The translations under genes and the position numbers were made by a program. From the NCBI GenBank assembly GCA_964370445.1, contig CAYJJK010000120.1:1-6703 (forward strand): a DNA stretch of 6,703 nt, in the 5' to 3' direction. The stretch is from JAAYCI01 sp964370445 (lineage in GTDB: Bacteria; Bacillota; Clostridia; Oscillospirales; Ruminococcaceae). Shown one piece after another: positions 1-6,169 of this stretch. A model generated the notes under the pieces. That model had not been told where the DNA came from. It searched no databases and saw nothing but the letters and a program-made list of their open reading frames with translations. Position 1 is the first letter of the stretch. Every line of letters begins with the position of its first letter.

Positions 1-898
1 CCACGCCAACGGTTTCGGCAAGGCTGTTGAAGCCAAGTTTTTTTACAAGTTTCGACAAATCATAGCACATATGCTCGATGTAGTCGATATCGCGCAAGAT
101 GCCCACGGTGCAAACGCCAACAGCGTTACAGCCGGCCATGAAGTATTCCATAGCATCCTCGGCACTCATTACGCCACCACTACCATAAAGGTCTTTTAGC
201 TGTGGGTTTTGTTTTGCAATTTCATAGTTGATGTTTAGAGCGATAGGACGGATAGCCTCACCAGACAGCCAGCCCACACCGTTTGTACCGCGCATTTCGG
301 GGCGGCGTTTGCCGATGTCAATTTTAAGGGCAGGGCCGATGGAGTCGATAGCAGCAATTGCGTCTGCACCGTGCTCTAAGCATTTTTTTGCAGAGCCAAT
401 TGGGTCTGGCCAGTTGCCACTCAATTTACAAATAACAGGAATATTTACGTGCTCTTTTGTGTAGTCAAGCATAGGAAGCAAAGTTTCTTCTGCATAGGAA
501 ACAAGCTCAATCATATCAGCGCCGGCTTTTTCCACGTCTTCTACGATGGCGATTGCTTCTTCTGGTGTATGGCCCACACTGCCAATAACAACAGCGCCAG
601 CTTTTTTTGTCATGGGAATTTCACGCTCATACCACAGCTCGCGCTCAGAATCCGCCCATTTTTCAGCGTTGATGAGCGAGGTGGGACCAATGCCACCAAT
701 GTGGAACACGGGGTTGATGGCACGGCCAAGACGGATGGTTTTGGTAACAACAGCACCGCAGCCAGCTTCGTGGCCACGAATCATGCCTTCTGCCGCATAC
801 GTAAGCGGACCAGAGGTTAGAATATAGGGGCTTTGTAGCTTGATGCCACAATAATCGACACTAATGTCAACGCCCTGTAGTTTGGACTTATCATACAT
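1..898 (-). CDS. PreA/dihydroorotate dehydrogenase-like FMN flavoprotein, 3' end cut by window edge
   Basis: The frame runs open from ATG at 898 to the window edge: 299 codons and one extra base, no stop. Seen: an N-terminus of the PreA/dihydropyrimidine dehydrogenase type (DISVDYCGIKLQSPY, residues 11-25), a phosphate/flavin loop (TSGPLT, 28-33), the conserved Lys in VTKTI (51-55), a second Lys in CKLS (157-160), AAIDSI (182-187), GWLSGEAIRPIAL (209-221) and the C-terminal FMN-phosphate element SGGVMSAEDA (240-249). These align collinearly with E. coli PreA, which continues about 90 residues further into a ferredoxin-like domain; whether this one does is beyond the window. Odd: where PreA has the Asn-x-Ser-Cys-Pro segment carrying the catalytic Cys, this protein has LVSYAEET (132-139) with a shortened loop, and the substrate Asn of AINT is Asp185. 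The FMN fold is well supported; the substrate is not. Context suggests reduction of a purine-derived ring. It is the sixth gene, separated from the 2Fe-2S gene by a 67-base gap with a stem-loop. Confidence 0.87.
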   Translation of the reverse strand, partial: MYDKSKLQGVDISVDYCGIKLQSPYILTSGPLTYAAEGMIRGHEAGCGAVVTKTIRLGRAINPVFHIGGIGPTSLINAEKWADSERELWYEREIPMTKKAGAVVIGSVGHTPEEAIAIVEDVEKAGADMIELVSYAEETLLPMLDYTKEHVNIPVICKLSGNWPDPIGSAKKCLEHGADAIAAIDSIGPALKIDIGKRRPEMRGTNGVGWLSGEAIRPIALNINYEIAKQNPQLKDLYGSGGVMSAEDAMEYFMAGCNAVGVCTVGILRDIDYIEHMCYDLSKLVKKLGFNSLAETVGV

Positions 899-909
899 AA
901 GTTAGGTCA

Positions 910-914
910 CTCCT
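910..914 (-). promoter_or_regulatory. Ribosome binding site of the PreA-like gene
   Basis: The minus strand reads AGAGGAG over 916-910, with the AGGAG core at 914-910 and 11 bases before the ATG at 898. The spacing is slightly long but acceptable. A nearby ATG at 894 is out of frame and does not compete. An A-rich run (917-922) lies just upstream, between the stem-loop and this site. Confidence 0.75.
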
Positions 915-925
915 CTTTTTTTGAT

Positions 926-955
926 GGCAGTGCAAAAGGTTGGTTTTGCACTGCC
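926..955 (-). other. Perfect 12-bp stem-loop between the 2Fe-2S and PreA-like genes
   Basis: Positions 926-937 and 944-955 are perfect inverted complements (arms GGCAGTGCAAAA and TTTTGCACTGCC) around a six-base loop at 938-943. In the transcript the stem begins 10 bases after the stop codon of the 2Fe-2S gene. It is followed by AUC and a run of A, not U, so it does not look like an ordinary intrinsic terminator in the direction of the genes. On the other strand it is followed by GAAAATCC, also not a U-tract. A likely role is to protect the 3' end of the upstream mRNA or act as a processing point that sets different expression levels. That role is inferred; the inverted repeat itself is seen directly. 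Confidence 0.8.
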
Positions 956-965
956 GAAAATCCTA

Positions 966-1436
966 TTATTTGTTGCGATTTGCCACATCTTCAAACGCAT
1001 CGATTAACTGTTGATACCCTGTGCAACGGCAGAGATTGCCACTGATGGCCACTTTGATTTCATCGCGCGTTGGGTTTGGATTTTTGTCCATCAGGGCTTT
1101 AGCACTCATGATAAAGCCCGGTGTGCAAAATCCGCATTGCAAAGCATGATGATCGAGAACCGCTTGTTGCAATGGGTGTAAAATTTCGTCGTTGGCAAGC
1201 CCTTCAATGGTGGTAACACTTTTTCCGGCCACGCTAGCAGCCAGTACCATGCAAGAGTCTACTGCTTCACCGTTAACAATAACAGTACATGCACCACACT
1301 CACCAACGCCACAGCCTTCTTTCGTGCCGGTGAGCTGGAGCACGTCTCGCAAGACATCTAAGAGGCGGGCGTTTTGCTCGATGGCAATTTCAGTTTCTTG
1401 CACGTTTAGCGTGAATTTTAAAATAAATTTCTCCAT
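966..1436 (-). CDS. xdhC: Xanthine dehydrogenase-type 2Fe-2S subunit
   Basis: This 156-residue protein is the small electron-transfer subunit of a molybdenum hydroxylase, carrying two [2Fe-2S] clusters that pass electrons between the molybdenum site and FAD. The N-terminal plant-ferredoxin-like domain has CGVGECGAC (Cys42, 47, 50) with the fourth ligand at Cys62. The C-terminal four-helix domain has CGFCTPG (Cys101, 104) and CRCTG (Cys136, 138). All eight ligands are present, and the length matches E. coli XdhC (about 159). An upstream in-frame GTG at 1442 would add two residues, but it lies only two bases from the Shine-Dalgarno, so ATG at 1436 is preferred, with an 8-base gap. It starts 12 bases after the FAD gene ends, giving the order Mo-FAD-FeS as in E. 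coli xdhABC. No twin-arginine signal is visible, so the enzyme is expected in the cytoplasm. The family is certain; the substrate of the complex is inferred. Confidence 0.95.
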   Translation of the reverse strand: MEKFILKFTLNVQETEIAIEQNARLLDVLRDVLQLTGTKEGCGVGECGACTVIVNGEAVDSCMVLAASVAGKSVTTIEGLANDEILHPLQQAVLDHHALQCGFCTPGFIMSAKALMDKNPNPTRDEIKVAISGNLCRCTGYQQLIDAFEDVANRNK

Positions 1437-1442
1437 GTTCAC

Positions 1443-1448
1443 CTCTCC
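1443..1448 (-). promoter_or_regulatory. Ribosome binding site of xdhC, abutting the xdhB stop codon
   Basis: The minus strand reads TAAGGAGAG over 1451-1443: the TAA stop of the FAD gene (1451-1449) runs straight into GGAGAG. From GGAG (1448-1445) there are 8 bases to ATG at 1436 but only 2 to the GTG at 1442, which decides the start. The abutting stop and ribosome site suggest translational coupling of the two subunits. Confidence 0.8.
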
Positions 1449-2324
1449 TTACTCTGCCCAAGGCAGGCCACAAGCCTCGCACAAGGCGCGCTGGCTCATT
1501 GCTTCTACGGCAGGCTGTTTGTACTCGGTGCTCCAACGAACGCCGGTGCACTCAATCATGTAAGCGGATACAATTTTGCCACATTCATCAAATAAAGCAA
1601 TAGAAGGCTTTTTACCCAGCAAAAATTGTTCGGCTTTTTCAACACGCTGCGGTGTAGAAAACACACAGCCCGGCACAAGGCGTGCTTCGGCAATGGTGCC
1701 ATCGTCTGCCATGCGCACAGCAGCTGCTGCATTCATGCGTGAAATGGTCAACGATTTGCGGCGCCCAAGTTTGCTAAAGGCGGTGGTGAAGTTGTCAATT
1801 CGGTCAAACTCAATGCGTGTGGCAAACTCTCCGGCAGCCAGTTTTACACGGCCGGCGCCTTCGTAAAAGTCTTTCACCATCACTTTACGCTCGCCGTCTT
1901 TGCTTACTAAAACCATGCGTGCGTCCAGCGCAACAAAAGGAGAAAGTGAATCAGCCGCAGGCGATCCGTTGCAAATGTTGCCGCCTACAGTGCCGGCATT
2001 GCGGATTTGGGGCGAGCCAACCGTGGAGCAAGCTTTTGCTAAAAATGGCACATATTTTTGAATGTCAGCCGATTGGCTTACGTCGGTGTGGCTACACATT
2101 GTGCCAACACTGATGACCTTGTCGTCCACACGAATACCACGAAGTTCGTCAAGGCCGTCTAAATCCATCAAAACGGATACATCAGCCAATTTCTTGGCAC
2201 CTTCGCGTAATTGCACCATTAAATCAGTGCCACCTGCATATGGTTTGATGTTTGCGGCATGTTTTGACATCATCTCAATAGCCTCGGGCAAGCTTGTTGG
2301 TTTTAAATACAGTATTTTTTGCAT
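1449..2324 (-). CDS. xdhB: Xanthine dehydrogenase-type FAD-binding subunit
   Basis: This 291-residue protein is the middle subunit of the molybdenum hydroxylase; it holds FAD and passes electrons to the final acceptor. Both FAD signatures of the CoxM/XdhB/YgfM family are present: the diphosphate loop AGGTDL (residues 30-35) and TVGGNICNGSPAADS (112-126), preceded by GSPQIRNAG. The segment KLGRRKSLTISRMN (185-198) and a CO dehydrogenase flavoprotein C-terminal domain (about 185-285) follow. The length matches E. coli XdhB (about 292) almost exactly. I see no Cys cluster for an extra Fe-S centre; the two Cys near the C-terminus (282, 285) are not part of a known motif. The ATG at 2324 is 4 bases past the Mo-subunit stop, with AAGGG inside that gene's last codons. 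It could equally be called ygfM from cluster context, but as a separate subunit in an A-B-C order xdhB fits better. Confidence 0.94.
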   Translation of the reverse strand: MQKILYLKPTSLPEAIEMMSKHAANIKPYAGGTDLMVQLREGAKKLADVSVLMDLDGLDELRGIRVDDKVISVGTMCSHTDVSQSADIQKYVPFLAKACSTVGSPQIRNAGTVGGNICNGSPAADSLSPFVALDARMVLVSKDGERKVMVKDFYEGAGRVKLAAGEFATRIEFDRIDNFTTAFSKLGRRKSLTISRMNAAAAVRMADDGTIAEARLVPGCVFSTPQRVEKAEQFLLGKKPSIALFDECGKIVSAYMIECTGVRWSTEYKQPAVEAMSQRALCEACGLPWAE

Positions 2325-2328
2325 AGTA

Positions 2329-4695
2329 TCAACCCTTAATCAGTTTTTTGCCCAGCAAAACCTGTTCTAGGCCGGCCGGATTGATGCGTACACGGCGTTT
2401 GGTGGCGTTGTAAACAGCATTGGCAATGGCAGCAGCCACAGCCTCGGTAGAAGGCTCGCCTACGCTCTTAGCACCAAAGGTACCCTTTTCGTCGTTACAC
2501 TCAAAAATGTTGATGTCCATTTCTGGCATATCCATGGAGGTAGGTAGAATGTATTCATCTAGGTTTTGGTTTTGTACGCGACCTTTGTTGATTTCTACCT
2601 CTTCCATAATGCCATAACCTTGGCCCATCACAATGCCGCCGTAAATTTGACCTTCAATCAAAGCAGGGTTGATGGCAGTGCCTACGTCATGGCTGGCCGT
2701 TACCTTTATCAAGTCCACATAGCCGGTGCCCATGTCCACTTCTATTTCAGCTACAACGCAGCCATAGGCGAAGTTTGGGCCGGCAGTACCTTGGCCGGTG
2801 TGGTGATCTTGCTCGTAAGCGTCCGGTTTAAACCACTCATAGGCGGCCATTTGGCAACCAGACCATAGGCCTGCACCACAAACACAATCAAAGCCCACGG
2901 TGTATTCAGGGTACTTTGGATGGAAAAATAAGCTGTCCCTTAGCACAAGGTCATCTGCTGTGATGGTAAGGCCATCTAAGGTACCTTTGCCAAGTTTGCA
3001 TGCCTCTTCAATGGCAGCAGTGTCGCTGAAAAAACCAAGAGAAATAGCATTTTCACGCATGATACCATTTAGCTTTGTAGCAGCTTTACGCATGCTTTGT
3101 GCGCCCATTACCGTGCCACGTGAGGCAACGGTCATGCCAGAATCTGCAATGGCATGGGTGTTGGTGCCATACATAACAACACTTTCATAGCTAACGCCAA
3201 GCGCTTCAGCTGCAATTTGTGCATATGCTGTTTTGAGGCCCTGGCCATTTTCAGCAAGGCCGGTGTTGATGTGCACAGAGCCATCTTCGTTGGCAATCAC
3301 CATCGCACCTGAAGCGTCCGGTGCCTCAGCACCAAGGCCGCAAGCACGGTGGGCAATGGCCATGCCGATGCCTTTTTGAACAGGTCCGGCTGCTTGATTT
3401 TTATATTGGTCACGTTTGGCTTGATAGTCGGCCTGTGCCACGGTATGATCCATTACCTCTTGTAAAATCACATTGTCCAGCACGGTGCCGGTGGCATTGG
3501 TAAGGCCATCTTTTAGGCAGTTGATGCGGCGAAACTCCACTTCATCCATGCCAATTTCTTCGGCAATCTCATCAATGAATTGCTCCTGGCCAAAAATAAG
3601 CGCCGGAGAGGAATAACCACGGAAAGCACCTGAGTGAATGTTGTTTGTAAACACTCCAAAGGTTTCGGTTTTCACATTGGGGATGCTGTAAGGCCCGCAG
3701 CTATGAACATTGGCGCGCCAGTTCATAAACTGTGTTTGGTTGTTGTAAGCACCGGAGTTATCGATTTGAGTGCCTTCCCATGCCACAATCTTGCCATCTT
3801 TTGTAACGCCTGCTTTGTATTGCAATATGAACGGATGGCGCTTGGCACTTTCTAAAAGTGATTCTTCGCGGCTAAACACCATTTTTACAGGGCGCTTCAC
3901 AATGCTGCAAAGAAGCGCTGCGCGTCCGGCTAAAAGGCCAACACCTTCTTCTTTGCCACCAAAACTGCCACCCAGTGTTTCTTGCACCACACGAACTTTG
4001 TTCATGGGCAGGCCCAAAATATCGGCAACATAGCGGCGTGTAAAGAACGGGTTTTGTGCCGAAGCATGCACAGTCATCATGCCATCAGCTGGGTCTTCTA
4101 CAGCCAAAACGGCTTCCGGCTCGATGTAAGCATGCTCTACATATTGTGTTTCATATTCGCGTTCAATTACAAAATCAGCTTTGGCAAAACCGTCGTCTAC
4201 ATTGCCTTTTTCGATATGGAATTCAGAAGGGCTGAACTTATTGCCAGGGAATTTTTCATGGATTTGATGTGCACCATCTGCCAACGCTTCCCGAATGGTG
4301 AAGACAGCAGGCTGCTCTTCATAGTCCACTTCAATGGCTTTTAGGGCATTATTTACTTGCTCTTTTGTTTCAGCACATACTAAAGCAACCACGTCACCCA
4401 CATAGCGTACTTGGTCGGTGAGATACATGTACATGGCCCAGCTTTGCGTTTTGCGTAAATCACTTGCTGTAAGCACCGCCAAAACACCGGGCATCGCTTT
4501 TGCTTTTTCGGTGTCAATGCGTGTAACTTTTGCGCTGGCCAAACGGCTGCGTAACATGCCGCCATAGACCATGCGGTCGTAAAAAAGGTCGGCGGCAAAA
4601 TGAGCACGACCTGTCACCTTATCCACACCGTCAACACGCGGTTTGGATTGGTTTATAATTGTATATTGTTCTTTTTTTTGACCATATAGGGGCAC
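2329..4695 (-). CDS. xdhA: Xanthine dehydrogenase-type molybdenum-binding subunit
   Basis: This 788-residue protein is the large catalytic subunit of a molybdenum hydroxylase that oxidises or reduces N-heterocycles such as purines at a Mo-pterin site. It has an aldehyde oxidase/xanthine dehydrogenase a/b hammerhead domain (about 25-135) and then the Mo-cofactor domains. Against bovine xanthine dehydrogenase I place Q214 (SAQN; bovine Q767), E249 (GGSFGGKE; E802), R327 (NWRAN; R880), R359 (GAFRGY; R912) and the catalytic base E747 (GAKSVGEPS; E1261). The Q-to-E and E-to-R spacings (35 and 78) are the same as in the bovine enzyme. ENGQGLKT (482-489) fits a pterin-contact loop. The start is GTG at 4695: GGAGG lies 8 bases upstream, and the longer in-frame GTG at 4710 overlaps that site and has none of its own. 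Its next gene, xdhB, follows after 4 bases. Whether the enzyme also needs labile selenium, as in related ygeW/ssnA loci, cannot be read from sequence. Purine is the likeliest substrate. Confidence 0.93.
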   Translation of the reverse strand: MPLYGQKKEQYTIINQSKPRVDGVDKVTGRAHFAADLFYDRMVYGGMLRSRLASAKVTRIDTEKAKAMPGVLAVLTASDLRKTQSWAMYMYLTDQVRYVGDVVALVCAETKEQVNNALKAIEVDYEEQPAVFTIREALADGAHQIHEKFPGNKFSPSEFHIEKGNVDDGFAKADFVIEREYETQYVEHAYIEPEAVLAVEDPADGMMTVHASAQNPFFTRRYVADILGLPMNKVRVVQETLGGSFGGKEEGVGLLAGRAALLCSIVKRPVKMVFSREESLLESAKRHPFILQYKAGVTKDGKIVAWEGTQIDNSGAYNNQTQFMNWRANVHSCGPYSIPNVKTETFGVFTNNIHSGAFRGYSSPALIFGQEQFIDEIAEEIGMDEVEFRRINCLKDGLTNATGTVLDNVILQEVMDHTVAQADYQAKRDQYKNQAAGPVQKGIGMAIAHRACGLGAEAPDASGAMVIANEDGSVHINTGLAENGQGLKTAYAQIAAEALGVSYESVVMYGTNTHAIADSGMTVASRGTVMGAQSMRKAATKLNGIMRENAISLGFFSDTAAIEEACKLGKGTLDGLTITADDLVLRDSLFFHPKYPEYTVGFDCVCGAGLWSGCQMAAYEWFKPDAYEQDHHTGQGTAGPNFAYGCVVAEIEVDMGTGYVDLIKVTASHDVGTAINPALIEGQIYGGIVMGQGYGIMEEVEINKGRVQNQNLDEYILPTSMDMPEMDINIFECNDEKGTFGAKSVGEPSTEAVAAAIANAVYNATKRRVRINPAGLEQVLLGKKLIKG
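2333..2337 (-). promoter_or_regulatory. Ribosome binding site of xdhB inside the end of xdhA
   Basis: AAGGG on the minus strand (2337-2333) lies in the last Lys-Gly codons of the molybdenum subunit, two bases before its TGA stop (2331-2329). There are 8 bases from the site to the ATG at 2324. Because the ribosome site is inside the upstream gene, ribosomes finishing xdhA should help initiation here. Confidence 0.7.
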
Positions 4696-4703
4696 GGTGT
4701 GCA

Positions 4704-4708
4704 CCTCC
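4704..4708 (-). promoter_or_regulatory. Ribosome binding site that sets the xdhA GTG start
   Basis: GGAGG on the minus strand (4708-4704) is 8 bases before the GTG at 4695. It falls inside the reading frame extended to the GTG at 4710, which shows that the longest open frame overstates the protein by five residues. The gap between the amidohydrolase stop and this start is 45 bases. Confidence 0.82.
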
Positions 4709-4740
4709 ACTTATCACTCTTTTTTTATAAAACCGTAAGG

Positions 4741-6057
4741 TTACTTGCCACTCCAGCATTTTTCGGTTGCTTCGCGCACTTTTTCGCGTAAAGCTTCCTT
4801 GTCAATGGTGGTAAGTTTTCCGTCTTGTTTTAATGCTTTTCCGCCCACAAATACATTGATTACATCTTGTGGGTTGCGGTATAATATAAGTTGATCATAA
4901 ACATTATGTTCGTTGATGGGTGTGGCAATATCATCCATACGTACTGTAATCACGTCGGCCAACTTACCCACTTCAATGCTACCAAGGTCATCTCGTCCCA
5001 GCACACGGGCGCCCATAGAGGTGGCCATATCATACACGACATGTGCCGGCATGGTTTGTGTGTCTTGACGATAGGCCTTGTGGATTAAGAAGGCGCCACG
5101 CATTACTTCAAAGAAATTGTTGATGTAGCCATCGCTGCCAAGGCCCACTTCAATGCCACGATCCAGCATTTCGGGAACCGGTGCAACACCACCGCCTACT
5201 TCACAGTTAGAAAGCGGCATAGAAACCACTTTCATGCCACTTTTGGCAGCCAAATCAAGCTCTTCATCGCTCATTTGTACCATTTGAGAAGCAATGACAT
5301 CACTGTCTAAAGCCCCAAGTTGGTTGTAATAATTGATTGTGCGCATGCCAAGGTTTTCTTCACACCATGCAGGCTCTGCAACACTTTCGTTCAAATGCAT
5401 ATGGAATTTAGCGCCAATTTCACGCGCACGTGTACGGGCTTTTTCCACAAAATCTTTGTCACAAGTAAAGAGGGTGTGAATGCTCATGATGCCTTTAACA
5501 AGGTCATCATCTTTGTGTGCCAAAAAGAAGTTGGCGTTTTCTTCAATGCCAAGCTGGCCGTTGTCTTCACTTTGGCGCTGGCATGCCTCAAAAGAGAGGT
5601 AACCGCGCAAGCCTGCTTCGCGAATTGCTTCAGCCTCTGATTCCAACGAGCCGGGAATAGAGTTTGGGCCTTCTAAAATGTCAAAGAAAGTGGTGACACC
5701 GCTTTCAATCATCTCCACACAGGACCAAAGGGCTGTTAATTTAGCCAGTTCCGGTGTAACACGGTCTTCCACGTAGGGCCACCAAAAATCTTCTAAAAAG
5801 CTAGTAAATTCGGTGACAAAAGCATCGGTAGTGATGCCCCGAGCAATTACATTGTACATATGGTTATGTCCATTAACAAAGCCCGGTAAAATCACTTGGT
5901 TTTTCACATGACAAACGGCGTCATCGGCGGTGGGCGCTAAGCTATTGTTTGGCCCAACAGCCACGATGTTCCCGTCTTGCATGCAAATGCCCCAGTCTTT
6001 TTTTAAGCCTTCCGGCGTTAAAACTGCGCCGGCTAAAATAAACTGTTTCTGTCCCAT
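4741..6057 (-). CDS. ssnA: Metal-dependent amidohydrolase, SsnA/AtzB/guanine deaminase group
   Basis: This 438-residue protein is a TIM-barrel amidohydrolase that hydrolyses C-N bonds of heterocycles. Metal-site features are GHNH (His64, His66), His221 in HLNES with Glu224, and Asp309 in GLGSDG; His194 (SIHTLFTC) and PLSN (281-284) are typical of the chlorohydrolase/deaminase subgroup. A small beta-sandwich domain frames the barrel (residues 1-55 and about 360-438, with GKLADVI at 364-370). The length fits E. coli SsnA (about 442). Odd: the strand-6 His, usually in an A-H-C/G motif, is Ser257-Gln258 (IASQMVQMSDEEL). The start is ATG at 6057 behind AGGGGG; a TTG at 6078 has no ribosome site. 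The symbol follows the YgeW/molybdenum hydroxylase context and length. Sequence similarity to E. coli SsnA itself is only moderate, so another purine-ring amidohydrolase of the same superfamily is possible. Function: hydrolysis of a purine-derived ring or amino group (inference). Confidence 0.85.
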   Translation of the reverse strand: MGQKQFILAGAVLTPEGLKKDWGICMQDGNIVAVGPNNSLAPTADDAVCHVKNQVILPGFVNGHNHMYNVIARGITTDAFVTEFTSFLEDFWWPYVEDRVTPELAKLTALWSCVEMIESGVTTFFDILEGPNSIPGSLESEAEAIREAGLRGYLSFEACQRQSEDNGQLGIEENANFFLAHKDDDLVKGIMSIHTLFTCDKDFVEKARTRAREIGAKFHMHLNESVAEPAWCEENLGMRTINYYNQLGALDSDVIASQMVQMSDEELDLAAKSGMKVVSMPLSNCEVGGGVAPVPEMLDRGIEVGLGSDGYINNFFEVMRGAFLIHKAYRQDTQTMPAHVVYDMATSMGARVLGRDDLGSIEVGKLADVITVRMDDIATPINEHNVYDQLILYRNPQDVINVFVGGKALKQDGKLTTIDKEALREKVREATEKCWSGK

Positions 6058-6068
6058 AAAGAGATGAG

Positions 6069-6074
6069 CCCCCT
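6069..6074 (-). promoter_or_regulatory. Ribosome binding site of the amidohydrolase gene
   Basis: AGGGGG on the minus strand (6074-6069) lies 11 bases before the ATG at 6057 and downstream of the alternative TTG at 6078, which excludes the TTG. The spacing is a little long, and the site is G-rich rather than the canonical AGGAGG. Confidence 0.6.
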
Positions 6075-6089
6075 GCAAATTTTTAGTAA

Positions 6090-6130
6090 GGTGCCTTGAC
6101 TTCCCCGGTATCAGGAAAGATCAAGACACC
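6090..6130 (-). other. Stem-loop in the leader between the carbamoyltransferase and amidohydrolase genes
   Basis: On the minus strand GGTGTCTTGA (6130-6121) pairs with TCAAGGCACC (6099-6090): ten base pairs, one of them U-G. The 21-base interior allows a second helix (TTTCC with GGGAA) with a bulge. No U-tract follows (TTACTAAAAATTT), so it is not a standard terminator. The remainder of the 112-base gap holds only a short 5-bp hairpin right after the carbamoyltransferase stop (6156-6168) and no promoter I can defend. The stem-loop could be an mRNA processing or protein-binding element, or part of a larger ligand-responsive leader; I do not recognise a known riboswitch. Confidence 0.6.
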
Positions 6131-6169
6131 CCATGTGTTTGATCGATTCGGTTTTACTTTCGCAAAGTT

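Noticed and set aside
449..820. Plus-strand open frame of 123 codons
   Set aside because: It lies wholly antisense to the PreA-like gene, which aligns throughout with a known family. Its product is Cys/Phe/His-rich with no recognisable domain and it has no supporting ribosome site.
1..898. N-terminus of YgfK (putative selenate reductase subunit)
   Set aside because: YgfK is expected in such clusters, but the sequence aligns with PreA and dihydropyrimidine dehydrogenase through residue 299 and does not match the E. coli YgfK N-terminus as I recall it.
926..955. The intergenic hairpin as an intrinsic terminator
   Set aside because: In the direction of the genes the stem is followed by A residues, and on the opposite strand by GAAAATCC; neither gives a U-tract.
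3982..4344. Plus-strand open frame of 120 codons, plus the other plus-strand frames over 1192-4344
   Set aside because: All are shadows of the minus-strand xdhA, xdhB and xdhC frames, with low-complexity or atypical residue use and no family resemblance.
4380..4607. Minus-strand open frame of 75 codons inside xdhA
   Set aside because: It is in another frame of the a/b hammerhead domain of xdhA, which is clearly coding.
4717..4742. TATAAA-like promoter or terminator before xdhA
   Set aside because: A TTTTATAAAA palindrome is present but the hexamer 17 bases upstream does not resemble TTGACA. The neighbouring AACC/GGTT inverted repeat is only four pairs and no real terminator stem precedes the run.
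6058..6078. TTG at 6078 as start of the amidohydrolase
   Set aside because: There is no ribosome site before it, whereas AGGGGG precedes the ATG at 6057, which begins the conserved N-terminal strand.
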